Source: Candidatus Woesearchaeota archaeon
GTDB lineage: Archaea > Nanobdellota > Nanobdellia > Woesearchaeales > WAPJ01
Assembly (NCBI GenBank): GCA_015519985.1
Contig: WIAN01000011.1
Span: forward strand, 1-13,140
Direction of reading: 5' to 3'
Length of the DNA: 13,140 nt
In this document: one piece after another, positions 11,779 through 13,140 of the stretch
How the letters are laid out: each line of letters opens with the position of its first letter
Position numbering within the stretch: position 1 is the stretch's first letter
Program-made: the position numbers and the translations under genes
Notes under the pieces: generated by a model
Databases searched by the model: none
Told to the model about the DNA's origin: nothing
What the model saw: the letters and a program-made list of their open reading frames with translations, nothing else

Positions 11779-12554
11779 TGTTTTTTTTCTCTAACTAATT
11801 CTATTTCAACATCATTATTTTTAGAAACTTTTTCTACTTTTTCTTGAAGTTTAGAAAAATATTTTTCAGCAGATTTGTATTCTTTATCTTTAATAACAAA
11901 AGAATATTTTCCTCCTCCAGCATAAACAATATTAATATTATTTACTTTTTCAAAATCTGACAAAATTTTTTTAACATCATCTAAACCATTATCAGAATAA
12001 ACTGAAAGTTTAATAGTTCCTTTAATAGTAACTTCAGGAGGTTTAATTCTTTCTTTAATAATGCTTTCCAATTTTTCAGCGAGCTTTTTGTCTTTAATAT
12101 ATTCTTTTAAATCTAAATCTCCTTCAATAACATCTAAAAAAGCATAATATAAAGAATCATAATCATCTAACAAAGGAGTTATTTGAGAATATAATTCTTT
12201 AGGATCTTTATTATTTTCTTTAGCTAAATTTATAATAATATTCTCTGCAATTTTTAACTGTTTAATTTCTTCTAATTTTTTTCTTCTTAAACTTTCATTA
12301 ACTCTTCTTAAAGAAAGATCAATATAATTTTTTTCTTTGTTAATTCTTAAAATTTTACAAACAACAACTTTTCCTTCTTCAACATATTCTCTTAAATTCC
12401 TAATTCTTCCAGGAGCAATTTCAGAAATATGAATCAAACCAGAAAGATTTTCATATTCTTCTAAACTAGCAAAAGCTCCATGAGGCATTACTTTAGTAAT
12501 TTTACATAAAACTATTTCTTCTTCTTCAGGAAAACCTTTTTTTTTAACTAACAT
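11775..12554 (-). CDS. eif2a: translation initiation factor aIF2, alpha subunit
   Basis: aIF2-alpha is part of the heterotrimer that brings initiator Met-tRNA to the small ribosomal subunit. The 259-residue protein shows the three-domain layout. An S1/OB fold occupies 1-85, with KVMPHGAFASLEEY (21-34), GLIHISEIAPGRI (39-51) and the strand IDLSLRRV (78-85). A helical domain covers about 88-170. A C-terminal alpha/beta domain at about 175-255 (PPEVTIKGTIKL onward, with YAGGGKYSF) contacts the gamma subunit. Length is normal. An AGGT SD precedes the ATG by a few nucleotides, and only 8 nt separate it from the S27e stop codon, so the two are co-transcribed. This order, L44e-S27e-aIF2alpha-Nop10, is the classical archaeal cluster. 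Confidence 0.96.
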   Translation of the reverse strand: MLVKKKGFPEEEEIVLCKITKVMPHGAFASLEEYENLSGLIHISEIAPGRIRNLREYVEEGKVVVCKILRINKEKNYIDLSLRRVNESLRRKKLEEIKQLKIAENIIINLAKENNKDPKELYSQITPLLDDYDSLYYAFLDVIEGDLDLKEYIKDKKLAEKLESIIKERIKPPEVTIKGTIKLSVYSDNGLDDVKKILSDFEKVNNINIVYAGGGKYSFVIKDKEYKSAEKYFSKLQEKVEKVSKNNDVEIELVREKKH

Positions 12555-12562
12555 TTTAACCT

Positions 12563-12739
12563 TTATTCTAAAACTTCTAAAATTCTTGCTCTAACAGCAG
12601 TTTTTCCTCCTGTACTTTTAGCAATTAACCTTCCACAAACAAGACATTTAACATCAGAAGCTACTTTTCCAAAAATAACTTGTTCATTTTTACAACTTGG
12701 ACATCTTACCTTTATAAATCTTGAAACTGTCTTTTTCAT
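12563..12739 (-). CDS. rps27e: ribosomal protein S27e
   Basis: This is a zinc-ribbon protein of the archaeal and eukaryotic small ribosomal subunit. From ATG 12739 it has 58 residues, with C13 and C16 in VRCPSCKNEQ, C32 and C35 in KCLVCGRLI, and the family's C-terminal GGKTAVRARILEVLE at 44-58. All four zinc ligands are present. The frame extends two codons upstream to a TTG, but that lies against the SD, so the ATG is chosen. It precedes aIF2-alpha by 8 nt and follows L44e by 69 nt. That longer gap contains A/T-rich stretches that could hold a separate promoter. Confidence 0.96.
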   Translation of the reverse strand: MKKTVSRFIKVRCPSCKNEQVIFGKVASDVKCLVCGRLIAKSTGGKTAVRARILEVLE

Positions 12740-12744
12740 AAACA

Positions 12745-12750
12745 ATCACC
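12745..12750 (-). promoter_or_regulatory. Shine-Dalgarno site deciding the S27e start
   Basis: GGTGAT on the minus strand is 5 nt before ATG 12739. The in-frame TTG at 12745 overlaps it and would leave no spacing. Confidence 0.7.
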
Positions 12751-12808
12751 TAAACTTAGTTTAACTTTATCTTTTTTAAAATTAATGATTTTAAGAAATA
12801 AAAAAGTT

Positions 12809-13117
12809 TTATATAAATTCAACTTTTTTAGCTCTATAACTTCTTCCTTGAACAGAAGTTTTTTTACAAACAGTACAAGTATATCTTAAATCAGTTTTTT
12901 TAGTAATTTTTTTACCTGTCATTTTAAACTGACTGACAGCTTTTCTAGAATATCTTCCTTTATTACCCATACCTCTAGCTAAACCTCTAAGTCTAGCTCT
13001 AATTTTAGATCCTCTAGTTAAAGGACTTGCATTTCTCTTTTTAGCTTGACTAATTTTATGTTCAGTATGGGTTTTACAATATTTACAATATCTCTTCACA
13101 GTTTTTGGAAATTTCAT
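12809..13117 (-). CDS. rpl44e: ribosomal protein L44e
   Basis: L44e is a large-subunit protein of archaea and eukaryotes lying near the tRNA exit site. The 102-residue protein starts MKFPKTVKRYCKYC. Zinc ligands are C11 and C14 near the N-terminus and C81 and C84 in YTCTVCKKT. The basic middle has the typical RARLRGLARGMGNKGRYSRK at 40-59, and the end is GRSYRAKKVEF. Length is close to the usual 90-100 residues. No SD precedes ATG 13117. Only 23 nt upstream are available, so a promoter or preceding gene cannot be judged. It heads the L44e-S27e-aIF2alpha cluster within this window. Confidence 0.96.
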   Translation of the reverse strand: MKFPKTVKRYCKYCKTHTEHKISQAKKRNASPLTRGSKIRARLRGLARGMGNKGRYSRKAVSQFKMTGKKITKKTDLRYTCTVCKKTSVQGRSYRAKKVEFI

Positions 13118-13140
13118 AACATAATGGGACAGAATAAGGG

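Overview
The window is a dense, very AT-rich piece of an archaeal chromosome. The archaeal assignment rests on transcription factor TFE, Alba, Pth2, aIF2-alpha, ribosomal proteins L44e and S27e, Nop10, tRNA genes without an encoded CCA, and TATA-box promoters about 27 nt upstream of starts. Small proteins, short gaps, a bacterial-type RsuA-family pseudouridine synthase, a BPG-dependent phosphoglycerate mutase and many unrecognised genes suggest a reduced-genome DPANN archaeon of the Woesearchaeota/Pacearchaeota/Nanoarchaeota kind. That last step is inference. No transposon, CRISPR array or phage gene is visible.

Layout. 1-2904 (+): phosphoglycerate mutase, an 83-residue membrane or secreted protein, a CcdA-type thiol-redox membrane protein, and a 304-residue unknown protein with an internal repeat. 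3005-3883 (+): tRNA-Val(TAC) and scpA (condensin kleisin). 3889-5845 (-): tRNA-Arg(TCG), RsuA-family enzyme, 326-residue unknown protein. 6002-7287 (-): tfe, pth2, alba. 7300-7579 is the longest gap without a clear gene. 7580-8612 (-): two tandem Cys-rich lipoproteins, then tRNA-Asn(GTT). 8712-10461 (+): tRNA-Ile(GAT), then a Hel308-type helicase that lacks the whole first RecA domain. 10458-13117 (-): a remnant of the classic archaeal L44e-S27e-aIF2alpha-Nop10 cluster, split by a small inverted gene, followed by a helical unknown protein.

How it works together. Most of the recognised genes serve information processing: transcription initiation (TFE), chromatin (Alba, ScpA), translation (tRNAs, aIF2-alpha, L44e, S27e, Pth2) and RNA modification (Nop10, RsuA-like). 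Two start modes are visible. Genes heading a transcript have a TATA box about 27-31 nt before the ATG and no Shine-Dalgarno (SD) sequence, so they are probably leaderless. Internal genes, and genes behind tRNAs, carry GGTGAT-type SD sequences, which correct several apparent start codons.

The most striking points are the helicase cut at the RecA1/RecA2 boundary just behind a tRNA, and two tRNA-mRNA pairs with identical 17-nt spacers.
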